Below are positions 13,871-25,870 of a stretch of 64,000 nt of DNA, piece after piece. The stretch is taken from the NCBI GenBank assembly GCA_035771175.1, contig CM069593.1, positions 21,627,956 through 21,691,955 of the forward strand. Direction: 5' to 3'. Both the position numbers and the translations under genes were made by a program. Position 1 is the first letter of the stretch. Each line of letters starts with the position of its first letter. The stretch is from Paratinospora sagittata. Taxonomy: Eukaryota; Streptophyta; Magnoliopsida; Ranunculales; Menispermaceae. The notes beneath the pieces are model-generated. The model did not search any database. It was given only the letters and a program-made list of their open reading frames with translations, and was not told the origin of the DNA.

Positions 13871-14560
13871 TGTTGAGCCATAATGATCAGGATACTGAGC
13901 TGGAATCCTGTCAGCTCATCAGACGGTCGCGTGTTATCCAAAGACAGGAGTCAATGGCTGGAAAATATGTACCAAGCAGATGTCATGACGACAGACGAGA
14001 TCGGGCATGTTATAAATGAAGCAAGTGTTGGTCGGTGGTACCGGCCATGATCAAACTACATAGCACCTATCGAGAGATTAGACCAGCAACAAGTGAAACA
14101 AACCTACGAGCTAGATATGTCGAGCTCTTAAAGAGAATAAAAGGCAGGATGAGGCTCAAGGGATCCGCCTCGTGACATCAGGGACACAACACATAGTCGT
14201 GCACAAATCACGGCTAAATATACGCTTATCAAAGATACTATGTGTATGTTAAGGTAGGACGCACCACTACCTACCAAATCTGACCAAAGACCCCTACCAC
14301 AATAAATACTCCACACTTCTCGATGACGATGGGGGAATAAATAACTTCAGTAACATTGAATTTATTCTACTCACCTAAAGTTTGACTTAGGCATCGGAAG
14401 GTCTTTGGCCGACACCACACCGGTGCTCCTCACGATAACTAACTTTCTCTTTTTTTTTCTCCTTTCAAGTCTGAGGTACCAAGTAGGCGAGTTTCCATCC
14501 CAGCAAGTTCCAGCTCAGCATGTTTCCTCTATGTGGTATTGGTCAAATTTTGCACTAACA
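13871..14560 (+). mobile_element. Solo LTR, Gypsy-like family A
   Basis: It begins TGTTGAGCC and ends TTTTGCACTAACA (TG...CA). Flanks are tatat and tacat, a 5-bp duplication with one mismatch. Near the 3' end it has gacttaggcatcggaagg, tctttggccgacaccacacc and ggtgctcctcacgat, a block of a kind that sits in the R/U5 part of many plant Gypsy LTRs and recurs in the LTR at 25853-26687. No internal gag or pol sequence adjoins it. Confidence 0.75.
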
Positions 14561-14565
14561 TACAT

Positions 14566-16205
14566 ACATTGCATTATATTTACTTAAAAACTGTTATTTA
14601 AATTATAAAAAGAAAAGAAAAGAAAATGCAACTCTACTTCATATTTTATTGGATCGTTTATTATATACATTAAGACTTGTAGAATATACATTTTCCAATA
14701 AACATAAAAGTGTATTATCAAAAAAAAAAAAAACTGAACATAAAAATGTAGTTATAAATTTTCTAGTTAAAATAACACTTTTCAATTCACTTGTAGACTC
14801 GTGAAAATGACTAGAAAGCAGATGGATCATCATCCATGAGGCCCATCTAGAAACAGAGAAAGCCCAAATACACTTAAGCCAGTGGTGGGCGGCTGCCCAA
14901 GAAGATTCTGATCTTGATAGATAGGGACGAGTTAGTTTAAAAATATTCCAAGTTACGTTATGCGTTACAATTGCTCCACAATAATAAGAAACTCATAATA
15001 GGCCTTTGAATCAAGACTGTCGCATTTATTCTTTCAAGTTGCAATAAAACAACACTCTTTTATTTTTCTTCTTTGATAATGGTAAAACTGTCAATTATCA
15101 GTCACGTTCAACGTCACCATAAGAGTTTTTTCAGCATTTCTTTTTATATTTTTATGCTAAAAATTTTTTGGTGGCGGCTGTAAATTTTTTTATAATTTTT
15201 TTTTTCTTTTTTGGTTTTATAACTTAGCTTCTTTTTCAATTCGGAAACATAATTTTTTGGACTATCATTGACCTAATCAAGTTCAACAATTTTTAAATGA
15301 ACCTTGTCTCTATATAACAATTAAATAAACAAACAAACAAACAAAAATGTTAATTACTTCTGCCAAGGACATTATCTATATGCATGCATGAATATTACAA
15401 GAACAAGAACATAGTCTCTCACTGTTTCCAATTTAGAATTGATCAACAGCCAATGGTCAACTAGTCCAAATTATATAGAACAATATAACCCAAATCTTCC
15501 AAGCTCTCTTAGTATCACTAGTACAAACAAACTTATTATATGTAATGAACTGGGGATGAAAAATAAAAATGTGAAAAAAAAACCACAATAAATGAAAATG
15601 TAGCAAATGCCAATGAATAGTTGACTCAGTGGAAGTAGGTTGATCAGTCTCAAGGCCGTCCTTGTATAAAAGTTTTAGAATTTAATTCTTAGAAGCGTCC
15701 TCGTTGGAAAAAATTTAATATTCTGCTCTCGCCTTTAACAAAGACTAGTCTTATACCCGAAGAAGGTACAGTTATATCTCTTGAGAAAAAGAGCACTGTA
15801 CAAGTGGACCGAGCATAATAGTTTTGAATTCAATTATTCAAATTCATTTATTTATTTTTTTCTCTTTGTTAGGGAAGTTGGGGGTGAGGGATTTATATAT
15901 AATATATACAATAGTCAGCAAGGACTCCAATATTGAACAAAGATAATATGGAAAAGTCATTTTGATGAGCCACCAAAAGGGCAAAGACTATGCTTTGTCT
16001 TGTCTGAGTAAGCTGACCCACATTTATCTTAGCTTGACTTCGTCTATTCAAAGTTGACATGTTTCCACTGTGCTATTTCTTGAGACCCAGAACTCCATTA
16101 ATGCAATCCATTCAATATATAATATATATATATATATATTATAGGAATCTTCCAATTAGTCAGAGCATATTACCTCATGCATGGAAACAATAATATTAGT
16201 GTAAC
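14566..16205. other. Intergenic sequence, no gene seen
   Basis: AT-rich; no domain-coding frames, tRNA-like folds or transposon termini were recognised. A (TA)n run lies near 16120-16140, just before the Copia element. Confidence 0.5.
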
Positions 16206-16305
16206 TATTACGATATTACGATTTTACCCTTACTTTAGGTTTTTTATACATATATATTTCATTGTTGTGAATGAAAGGGGAGGGTTTTGAGGTTAAAGTT
16301 TAACA
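16206..16305 (+). repeat. 5' LTR of the Copia element
   Basis: 100 bp, starting tattacgatattacg and ending gtttaaca; the expected terminal TG is TA here. It differs from the 3' copy mainly in the AT-rich centre and at ggttaaag versus gggtagag. Confidence 0.88.
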
Positions 16306-16318
16306 TGGTATCAGAGCC
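16306..16318 (+). other. Primer-binding site of the Copia element
   Basis: tggtatcagagcc is the standard plant complement of the initiator methionine tRNA 3' end. It directly follows the 5' LTR. Confidence 0.93.
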
Positions 16319-16836
16319 ATCTTCCTTGATCCGCCGCCATGGGAGTAGCAGAACGCCCTTCTCGTTCACTAAGCTTCTGCCTCTGCCTGCAAATTAGGAT
16401 CTCGACTCTTCTTTCCTGAATCTCTGATCTCCCCCGCGACGGAGAAAAACCAACCGGCGACGAAGATCTCTGATCTTCACTTCTCGGCTTCGCTTTTAGA
16501 TCGAGAAGAGCGTCTTCATCTTCTTCTTTGTTAGTAACGGCGATCTCCTCGAGCTTGATGATTGGAGCAATCTACGCTTCGGTATCTTCTTCTTCGTCGG
16601 TGGCGACGGTTTCTGAGGCTTTTTTCTCTACTTTCTGCTCCGGATCCGGAGCGTCGGTGAACGGTGAATGGTGAACGGCGACTGGCGACCGGCGTGTAGT
16701 GTTGGTGCGCATGTAGCATTGGTACGGGTGCAGCGTTGGGCAGTGCGCGCGTTGGGCAGTGTGCGCGTGAACAATGTGCGCGTGAACAGTGCGCGTGCAG
16801 CTTTGAACAGTGTGCGTGAATAGTTCGCGTGAGATC

Positions 16837-18107
16837 ATGGCTGGCGGAGAGGGTGACAAAAGGGTGGATATGACGTATCATCTTGGATCGAGTGACGGTC
16901 CGGCAAACATCATTACCCCGATTCAATTACGTGGTGAGAACTACGATGAATGGGCGAGGGCAATTCGAACCTCGCTTAAGGCAAAGAGAAAATTTGGCTT
17001 TGTGGACGGGAAGGTTCCGAAGCCAACAACAGAGGAAAAACTTGAGGATTGGATAGCTGTGCATTCGATGTTGGTGTCATGGCTGACCAATACCATTGAG
17101 CCGTCCGTTCGGTTGACCCTTGGAGAATATGATGATGCACAACTCCTGTGGAACAATCTCAAAAACAGATTTTGTGTGGTAAGCGGTACTCGTATATGTC
17201 AATTAAAAACGTCCTTGGGAGAGTGCAAGCAAGGAAAAGCCGAGACTGTGACAATTTATTTTGGTCGTTTGTCAAAAATCCGGGACGAACTGATCACATA
17301 TGTGAAAGTGCCGGTTTGTAAGTGTGGAGGTTGCACGTGTAGCATAGTCAAGCAGGTAGAAAAACTGAGAGAAGAGGACTATCTACATCACTTTCTTATC
17401 GGCCTCGATGGAGCATATGCTTCAATTCGAGCAAATCTGCTTGGACAAGAGCCATTGCCGACGCTTGATCGAGCATATCAACAAGTGATTCAAGCGGAAT
17501 GACTGCGTGGCGGAGAGTTATCCAAGGATGGACGAGATAGTATCATGGCATTCGCAATTCAGCCTGATACGCGTGGTAAGTCTCGTTTTGTGGATACTAC
17601 TAACAAGTTTTGCAATCATTGTAATATAGAAGGCCACTCCGAATCCTCTTGCTTTCAATTACACGGGTTCCCCGAATGGTGGGACCGGGTCGTCATGGAG
17701 GACGGACAGGAAGAGGAGGTGGGCGTGCAGGTTCTGACCGTGGCAGAGGGCATGGAGCACCGCCTGTCCGCGCACATAAAACTGGCGGGGATGGAACTTC
17801 ATCTGGGCAGCACGCAGGGAACTCGCAGGGGCTGTCGAGTGCAACCGACGCTGCGGCTCTTGCAAGTGTTTCTGCAACGCATTTGCAACAACTTCTTGCA
17901 TTTTTGAACTTCGACAAAACAAAAGATCGACTACATGGTAAGAACAATCATTTTAGTTGGATTATCGATACAGGAGCGTCGAACCATGTGACGTGCGACT
18001 TGTTTATTTTGAAGAATGTGAGAAAGGTGCAATACTGTCCGGTGGGTTTGCCTGATGAAAACACGGCAGAAGCAAACCAAGAGGGGAGTGTCGTGCTGCC
18101 ATGATGA
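16837..18107 (+). pseudogene. Copia gag and protease region, interrupted
   Basis: From ATG 16837 a frame runs to TGA 17500. It holds the Copia-type gag domain (RGENYDEWARAIRTSLKAKR, then DAQLLWNNLKNRF). The same frame resumes after the stop with the zinc knuckle CNHCNIEGHSESSC near 17610-17650. The coding continues in another frame from about 17690, through a Gly/Arg-rich linker to the protease active site WIIDTGASNHVTC near 17960-18000. That frame has two stops at 18102-18107. So there are two nonsense interruptions and one frameshift; the product cannot be made as one polyprotein. Confidence 0.88.
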
Positions 18108-20357
18108 TTGAAGCTCGACAATGTGCTTTATGTCCCACAATTGACATGCAATTTAATTTCTGTTACTCAATTAATCGATGAATCAAATTGTGTTGTACAA
18201 TTCACTAATAATATTTGTGTTATACAGGACCAACCAACGAGGAAGGTGATTGGAGCAGGTGAAAGATTGGATGGACTTTATTTTTTTCGTGGTGTTCCTC
18301 AAGTGAAGGTCTTGACAGTGGATGGTGATTCATCGTTCGAGTTATGGCATCAACGAATGGGGCATCCGTCGGAAAATATATTGAAGATGATTCTGTGTCA
18401 CACCCTGGGTTGCACAGCGTGCCCCCTACCCAGGTGCTGGCGCACCCCCTCGGGGCGAACGCCTAGCCATTGTGGATCCATAATATTGTCCCATCTCGGC
18501 CAGCCACGCCACACAAGGACGCCGGACACCGAGATCATTTATCCCCCTGCACAATCCACAGCACAGGGAGGGCCTCCCCCAAGTTCGAAGTTGGTGCAGC
18601 CCGAGCAGCAGCCCGCACATGAGGATGTGCGTGATGAGGGGTTGGAGAATACGGTGGGGGAGCAAGGTGTGGAAGTTGATGGTGAGCTAGGGCGAGGAAA
18701 ACGAATCAAAACTCCTTCAACACGGTATCGTGATTTTGTTACTCATACTATACGGAAAATAAGTCTATTTGAGAATTCATCAGCTCCTTCCTCTTCCTCA
18801 GGTACGCCCTATCCTTTAACACATTTTGTGAATTGTGAACGTTTTTCTGTGAGACATAGAAATTCTCTTGCAGCTGTGACAGCGGGACATGAGCCAAAAC
18901 ATTTCAAAGAAGCGATGAAAGGCTCGGGATGGCGAGATGCGATGGGTAAGGAAATACGAGCCCTTGAAGACAATGAGACTTGGGTAATGGAGACTCTTCC
19001 ACCCTGCAAGAAAGCACTAGGGAGCCAGTGGATATATAAAATTAAGTATAAGTCCAATGGCAGCATAGAACGACTCAAAGTAAGACTTGTGATCTATGAC
19101 AATCATCAGGTGGAAGGAATTGACTATAACGAGACATTTGCTCCTGTGGCAAAAATGGTGACGGTTCATTTTTTTCTTCCAATTGCTGCTGTTAAAAATT
19201 GGGAGGTACATCAAATGGATGTGCATAATGCTTTCCTTCACGATGACTTAAGTGAGGAGGTCTATATGAAGGTTCCTCCAGGTTTCAAAAATACAAATCC
19301 TAACATGGTTTGCAGGTTGAAAAAGTCGTTGTATGGTCTGAAACAAGCTCCTCGATGTTGGTTTGCAAAACTGTCAACAGCATTGAAGAATTATGGTTTT
19401 GTGCAATCCTATTCAGATTATTCTTTATTTGGGTTGTGCAGGGGAAGAACTCAGATCAACGTGTTAGTTTATGTTGATGACTTGATTATTGCAGGGAATG
19501 ATAAGGTTGCATTGACAACTTTTAAAGATTACCTTGGCAGGTGCTTTCACATGAAAGATTTGAGAGTTTTGAAGTATTTCTTAGGGCTAGAGGTAGCCCG
19601 TAATCCAGAAGGAATTTTTCTTTGCCAAAGAAAATACACACTCGAGATAATTTCTGAAACAGGTTTATTGGGAGCAAAGCCTGCGGCATTTCCTATGGAA
19701 CAAAATCACAATTTGGCCCTTGCTAAAGGCGATTTCCTTGGGGATCCGGCGCCGTATAGGCGACTTATAGGGAGATTAATTTACTTGTCTGTGACGAGAC
19801 CTGATCTTGCATATTCGGTTCATATTTTGTCCCAATTTATGCAACAACCTCGTGAGGATCATTGGGAGACAACTCTCAGGGTCATGCGATATTTGAAGAA
19901 GAGTCCGGGGAAGGGATTTTGCTTCGTGCTGATAGTGACCTACGTCTTGATAGACACAGGTTGGTTCGTGTTACTTGGTTGTTCTCCTGTGTCTTGGAAG
20001 ACCAAGAAACAACAAACAGTGTCTAGATCATCTGCGGAGGCTGAGTATAGATCAATGGTGGCAACAGTGTGCGAGTTGAAGTGGCTTCATCAACTTTTAA
20101 GCGACTTGGGTGTGCGACATCCGAAGGGTATGAAGTTGTTTTGTGATAGTCAGTCGGCGTTGTACATTGCTCAAAATTCGGTGTTTCACGAAAGAACAAA
20201 GCATATAGAGGTTGACTGTCATTTTGTTCGAGATGCGGTGACTGAAGGGATGATTTGTCCGTCATATGTTTCCACTAGTGTTCAATTGGCCGATATCTTT
20301 ACAAAAGCGTTGGGAAAAGCGAAATTTGAGTTTCTACTCTGCAAGTTGGGCGTTTGA
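18108..20357 (+). pseudogene. Copia pol region with integrase core deleted
   Basis: An open frame of 749 codons. It starts with the protease tail (LDNVLYVPQLTCNLISV) and reaches the pre-integrase motif LWHQRMGHPSENI. The HHCC and DDE parts of integrase are missing. About 120 bp of unrelated GC-rich sequence (about 18400-18520) joins directly to the Pro-rich hinge. Reverse transcriptase follows (GSQWIYKIKYKSNGSIERLK, QMDVHNAFLH, SLYGLKQAPRCW, YVDDLIIAGND). The RNase H region has lost its central segment but keeps SSAEAEYRSM, LFCDSQSALYIAQN and KHIEVDCHFVRD. It is non-autonomous because of the integrase loss. Confidence 0.9.
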
Positions 20358-20370
20358 GATCTTCACGCTC

Positions 20371-20383
20371 CAACTTGAGGGGG
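20371..20383 (+). other. Polypurine tract of the Copia element
   Basis: caacttgaggggg lies directly before the 3' LTR, the normal place for plus-strand priming in Copia elements. Confidence 0.85.
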
Positions 20384-20486
20384 TATTACGATATTACGAT
20401 TTTACCCTTACTTTAGGTTTTATAATATATATATATATTTCATTGTTGTGAATGAAAGGGGAGGGTTTTGAGGGTAGAGTTTAACA
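20384..20486 (+). repeat. 3' LTR of the Copia element
   Basis: 103 bp; the direct-repeat partner of 16206-16305, starting tattacgatattacg and ending gtttaaca. Confidence 0.88.
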
Positions 20487-20832
20487 TAACCTTTATTTAG
20501 ATTCTGGGTTTAAGAAATTAATGTTGGATATTGTTGTTCAAAATACATGAATTTCAAAGAACCTGGTTTTGTGTGAAAGAAAGGGTTCAAACTTCATTAA
20601 TTTTCAAGCCAGATGGTTTAGAAAATGGAAATATTCAACCAGCAGCAGCCTCACTGCTACTATAATGCAACACCACCTTTATTTAATTCCTTATTCCTAC
20701 TGCGTTCTTCTTTGATCACTTGTTAGATTCTTTGGGATGAGTTGCACCAGATAAAGATATATGTTGTTCCACATAGATAACAGATATTGAATTCTGCTGC
20801 TTGGAACAAACACAGGCAAAAATCACACTGAA

Positions 20833-23220
20833 ATGATGTGCTTCACTATTTGGCGCAAGAAGAGCTTCTCTCCACCAGAATTGGAAATTACAAAAACAAA
20901 AGAGGGTATTTTTCTTTTTTAATGAAGACCCACTAATGAAAATTCTCGGTTTCTATAATTTTCTGATTTTTTGTGTGTTAATTTAATGATTTTTAATAAT
21001 GGGTTGCAAATCAATTGGTGAAAATTAAACAGGTAAGCAGAGTCTCCCCTGTTTTCATCTCTATTCCTATCAGGAGCTGAAGGATGCCACCCAAGGTTTC
21101 AGAGCATCAAACAAGATTGGAGAAGGAGGCTTTGGTACCGTTTACAAGGTAATTTAAATCTACAGGCTTAAATTTGAAAAAAAAATTGAACTACTAAATG
21201 AATTAATTATTTGTCTACTTGGGATGTTGAATCCTGTTCTTTTGTTTTTAATGATTTTCTGGTATGTTATTCAATGGTTTGCAAATCATACCCATTTTAA
21301 TGAAACCATACTCTTTAATATTGTTATATTTACCCACATTTTAATGAAATTTTGCTGGGTTTTGAAGGGACAATTACAAGATGGAAAAGTTGTAGCAGTG
21401 AAAGTTCTTTCAGTAGAATCAAGGCAAGGGGGTAGAGAGTTCATGGCTGAGATAACAGCTTTATCAAATGTTCAACATGGAAATCTTGTAAAACTTCATG
21501 GTGGATGTGTTGATGGATCAAAGAGAATTCTGGTCTATGATTACATGCAAAACAATAGCCTCACACAGTTCTTATCAGGTACCTAAGATTGATTTTTCTT
21601 ATCTTCTTACTTGCATTTATCCACATTAACAGATTGATGATCTTTAACTTTATATAGAAAAATCAGCAAACTTTGAATTGGGGGAAACTACCCTGCAAGA
21701 GGTGGGCAAGATTTTATCATGTTGTACTAATTAAAACTACTTCATTTTTACAGAAAAAACTGAGAAATAGTTAACATCAAGATTGCTTAATTAGTAAATT
21801 ATGATTCAAATGTATAAATTGCTTCATTTTTTATTTTTATTTTTTTTCCAATGGCACAGGTGGAGAGCAGAACAGGAGTAAGTTCATTTGGAAAGAGAGG
21901 CGTGACATCTGCCTTGGAGTCGCTAGATGTCTTGCCTACCTTCATGAGGAGATCAAACCCCATATTGTACATCGGGATATTAAAGCTAGTAACATACTAA
22001 TTGACTCTAATTTCACTCCAAAAGTTTCTGATTTTGGCCTCTCGAAGCTATTTCCCGACAGCGTTACTCACATTAGTACTCGCGTCGCAGGGACATTGTA
22101 AGCTCAACTCCTTTCATCTTCTTCTTTTTCAATTCAATTCAGCATACTGTGGTTATGTTACTAACATTGTTAAATTGCAAATGTAATAGAGGCTACTTAG
22201 CTCCAGAATATGCAATTAGCGGGCATTTGACGCGAAAATCAGATGTCTACAGTTTCGGAGTACTACTTCTAGAAATTCTAAGTGGGCGATGCATTGTGGA
22301 CTTTGAATTAGAACTTGGAGAACACTACCTTGTTGAGAAGGTAATTCTTTTAACTAATTGTTTTTGGCATTGCCAATACTTGAGAATCCGGTGATATTGA
22401 GTTTTTGAAAGTCCTTTGTTTGTAGGAATGGCTCATTTTTTGTTCCATTATAGGAATGATAAAAGGATGTTAAGAATGTTTGGCTAGCATATAAAACCCT
22501 CTCCTGATCATTTTTAAGGATGACTTTGGCCCATGGCCTTCATCATGGTATTAGAGCGGATTGTATAGTAAAGATTAGTAATTGATTGAGTTTGTATCTC
22601 TAGAGTGTATGAAGAGGGTGACTAGTGGCTCTAGCCTTGACACCAAGGGAAAGTGTTAACATAATCCTACATTGTCTGAGTATAATTTTGATGTGCAATG
22701 TGTAACTTCTGGGAAACTCTCTCCTTCTAAATCGGTTTTTAAGGATGAGTTAGGCCCATGGCCTTCTCGGTAGCTAAGGAATCCTTATATTAATCAGTTG
22801 TAGGACACTGATGTGTCAAGGGACCCTTGCCCAATATGCCTAGAAGCATGACAAAACTACTTAAATTCTTCAAGTTTCTTGGAAAGAACACTGCATGGAA
22901 ACTTAAAAAATGTGATTTGGGTGCAGGCATGGGAGATGTACAAGGAAGGAAAGCTACTGCAATTGATGGACCCTGCAATGAATGGGTTGTTTCCTGAAGA
23001 AGCAGAGAAATTTTTAAAGGTTGGTCTACTTTGTGTGCAAAAGCTCCCAAGCCTTAGACCCAAGATGTCAAGAGTAGTCAAAATGATGCAAAGCAATGAC
23101 GAGATCATTGAAATCACACAGCCAGGTTTCATCATTGATCTCATGAATGTGAAGATAGCCTCCTCCAAGCAAACCAGCTCTAAGGCCAGCTCCCCCATCT
23201 CCAAATTCTCATTTAGCTAA
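20833..23220 (+). CDS. Receptor-like cytoplasmic kinase, CRPK1-like (Ser/Thr protein kinase), six exons
   Basis: Exons 20833-20905, 21033-21148, 21368-21578, 21860-22097, 22190-22340 and 22927-23220 join in frame (GT-AG throughout) to give 360 aa. Features: N-terminus [10 protein letters not shown] with a cysteine at 3 and no signal peptide or membrane span; Gly loop GEGGFG at 54-59; ATP-binding lysine K75 in [14 protein letters not shown] with D173; DFG with D191; then [13 protein letters not shown] and [16 protein letters not shown]. It is an RD kinase with all catalytic residues. It resembles Arabidopsis At1g16670 (CRPK1, a plasma-membrane cold-response kinase), though orthology is inference. 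The Copia element ends 346 bp upstream and may have altered its promoter. Intron 5 holds a TRIM-like remnant. Confidence 0.92.
22469..22766 (+). mobile_element. TRIM-like remnant in intron 5 of the kinase gene
   Basis: A left LTR remnant (about 22469-22542) ends tttaaggatgactttggccc-atggcctt and is followed by a tRNA-Met-type primer site (tggtattagagc, 22546). A purine tract (ccaagggaaag) then precedes a right repeat starting TGTTAACATAATCC at 22654 and ending tttaaggatgagttaggccc-atggcctt. Total length is about 300 bp with no coding capacity, as in terminal-repeat retrotransposons in miniature. The two repeats are diverged, so it is old. Confidence 0.55.
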
Positions 23221-24546
23221 CAATATTTGTCAGAACACATGTACATCATTTTTCTTTTTTCTTTTTTGAGAAAAGTATATCAATTTATCTTTTATACTCT
23301 TATCAAATAAATGAAATGAAAACACATTCTTTCCTATTACTGTACCATGACAAGGTCTCGATCTCAACTGATATTGATATTATTTTCAAACTAATTGCTT
23401 TTGGCCCGCATGTAAATTTTTTTTCAGATTAAGGTCTTGATATCAATGCAGTGCAATCCTAACTTATATTCCATATAATGAACTTGTCAATATTAATCAT
23501 GTAATTATTATTTCGGTTCACATATACCCAATAATCTTTTCTTCCATTCCATATCAACCTTTTTAATGTATTAAATTTACTGTTTCATATAGAACTATCT
23601 TAATTCTTGAATATTTAAAGGTGATTTGCATTATTAAAAGAAAATATTAATCGACTTTTATGAAATTCTATGAGTTCCAGTCAGGCGCGTTGTTAGAATT
23701 TTTCTTTTGGGCGGCTAAAATTTTTTTTTTGAAAAATCTCGACGATGCGATAAGAATTGTAGAAGGTTTTGAGCGTTGATTTAGAACTGCGATTTGAACT
23801 TTGATTTGGGCAATTTAGGCATTGAATTATGGATTAAGGGTATAAATTAAGAATATTATAAAATAATTTTTTAAAAATATAGCTACGTCCCTGTATCCAA
23901 GATAGTTTAAGGTAGTTCTACCCACAATGAAGACATCTTCCTACACTAATTAAAAAAAGTGACTTATTCATATCTCATAATGTTAATAAAGGTAGAGTAA
24001 GACTTAAAATAACATAAAAAAGATAATTATAAAATGTATAAACTTATAATTTAAATATCATTACTCATACGAAAAATGAAAGAAGTGGATTCATGAAATA
24101 ACTCACAGTTTAGTTGCACTACTAATTTCATTCGTAATGTCAGAGAGAGACTTGAAATACAAATAAATATGGATGCTTAATATTAAAAGAAAATGTTCAT
24201 TTTTTTCAAATAATTAGTACATCTTACTTTTTTATTTTCTTTCATTATGAAGTATTTTTTTTTAAAATAATAATAATAATAGCGATGTGACATGAATAAT
24301 TTTTTCTCATTTTTTTGGTATGTAATTTTTTTTTAAATTATTTAATGTCAACTTGTGTCCAATTATTTATTAATTATTATTATTGTGTACAAGGATGAAA
24401 ATGGAAACAAATGAATGTTAGGTAGAAGGATATATGGAGAAGAAAAAATAAAAATTGTTGGATATGAATTTGAACCCATGACTTAAAAAATTCATCTATG
24501 TTAGCTACGCCCTGGTTCCAACAACTGTCTTACGTCATTAAGAAAA
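23221..24546. other. Intergenic sequence with a possible non-autonomous DNA transposon remnant
   Basis: 3' flank of the kinase gene, AT-rich. Near 23682 'aggcgcgttgttag' and 'gggcggctaaaattt', and near 24505-24521 'gttagctacgccctg', look like opposite ends of a degraded element. Each is next to a copy of gttcca, which could be a target duplication. No coding sequence was seen. The element call is weak. Confidence 0.3.
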
Positions 24547-25770
24547 GCTGAAATTAGTAATGCCCATTCCTGTTCTTTGATTTTTACCACAAACATTTTT
24601 ATATAAAGGATCACATTACAGGGTATATAGTAGAGAAATTGTTATCATTAATCAATGGGGATAAAGATTAGAGGAAAAATCTTCCTTAGTTTTATTTTCA
24701 CCAGATAAATTACATTTGAGACCAATAATCATCCATCCACACTAACAACCGAAAGGACTAAACCAAAAAAAATTATTAAAAAGTTCAATGCTCCGTAAAT
24801 TTTTTGAGAGTACTGTCTTGTCAGACATAATAGCAGAATAAAAAAAGATTTGTTAAGAATTTGAAGTTTTTTTTTTTATTTATTTGTTTCCTACCAATGA
24901 AAGAACATGCCTGGCTGTAATTATTGACCTTGATCCATTGCTCACTAGTGCTTGTTAAATTGATTGGCATCATCCATTCCTTCTAATAAGTGGAAAAGGC
25001 TCAAGTTCCTTGTTAACAAATTAATAGAACAAGTATGGTTATTAGTTTTCATTGTTCTTGTTAGAAGGGTGGCGAGGTATACCCTTAGTTGTGAAGGTTT
25101 TCCTTTATCCTCTTTCGACTCTCTCGCTAACTTCCATGTAAGGCTTATGTAGGTTCACCTTGTCTATACAATCTTTATTAGCTCATTCACCCGTAAGATA
25201 ATGTTGCAGAATGTTCTCTAAAAATAAAAATGATTAAAATCTCTTTCTTTTTCTTTGAAACCTAGGTATTTGAGCTAAATTTCAAAAAAGTACAAGCTCC
25301 TGACCCGTAAAATGGGCATCCCCTGAAACTCTAGAAAAATTTTTGTTGGGACTCATACCTTAAAAGGAATAAAAGTGGATAAACGATACAAGTGAATGAA
25401 GCTCAAACTCCTAAATTCTCAATTATTTGTCCCTCTATTCAACCAGTCAGCCAATGTCTTTTTGGTAAATTATTAAAATCTTGTGCCAAAAAAAAAAAAA
25501 AAAAAGTGGCTCCATTATAACATGATGAAGGTCGCTAGTTTAAATTAAAAAATAACATGTCCAATAATTCTAAATATGCCCACATGATACATTTTTTTGT
25601 ACTTCTTGTTATGTGAAAAATTTATAAAACATGTGAATAAAGAGAATATTTTTGGTGATTAAACTTAGAATTACCATTGCATACATCACTAAATTTGTCC
25701 TTATAATGGTGAAAAGCTTCACGCATCAAATACGCTTTTTAATCTTTCTTATTAATATCTATTTGAACTA
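24547..25770. repeat. Tandem segmental duplication, copy A
   Basis: Starts gctgaaattagtaatgccc. Closely matches 26718-27700 over its length (for example caaacatttttatataaagg and accaataatcatccatccac occur in both). Copy A has extra segments near 24830-24890 and 25260-25530. No gene is recognisable in it. Confidence 0.85.
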
Positions 25771-25870
25771 TGTTAGACCATATACCAAACATCAGACACG
25801 TCATGCATCAAATATGCATTTTAATCTTTCTTAATAATATCTATTTGAACTATGTTAGACCATATACCGA
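25741..25870. repeat. ~82-bp direct duplication at the left end of the solo LTR
   Basis: The segment ttaatctttcttattaatat...gaactatgttagaccatat is present twice in a row (from about 25739 and about 25821). The second copy runs on into the LTR. It contains both host flank and the first bases of the LTR, so the duplication happened after LTR insertion. Confidence 0.75.

Larger units (their letters stand above)
16206..20486 (+). mobile_element. Degraded Ty1/Copia LTR retrotransposon with very short LTRs
   Basis: Two near-identical direct repeats of 100 and 103 bp bound it. A primer-binding site complementary to initiator tRNA-Met (tggtatcagagcc, 16306) follows the left one, and a polypurine tract (ttgaggggg) precedes the right one. 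In order, the inside encodes gag with a zinc knuckle, aspartic protease, the GAG-pre-integrase motif, reverse transcriptase and RNase H. That order, plus the YVDD motif, identifies Copia; the very short LTRs suggest the Ale/Retrofit lineage. Stops, a frame change and loss of the integrase core make it defective. Flanks share only taac. The 3' end lies about 350 bp upstream of the kinase gene at 20833. Confidence 0.95.

Noticed and set aside
16531..16926. Minus-strand 131-codon His/Arg-rich frame
   Set aside because: Antisense shadow of the GC-rich Copia leader repeats.
22149..22394. Separate 81-codon frame in the kinase region
   Set aside because: It is exon 5 of the kinase gene plus intron read-through; the splice-based model explains it.
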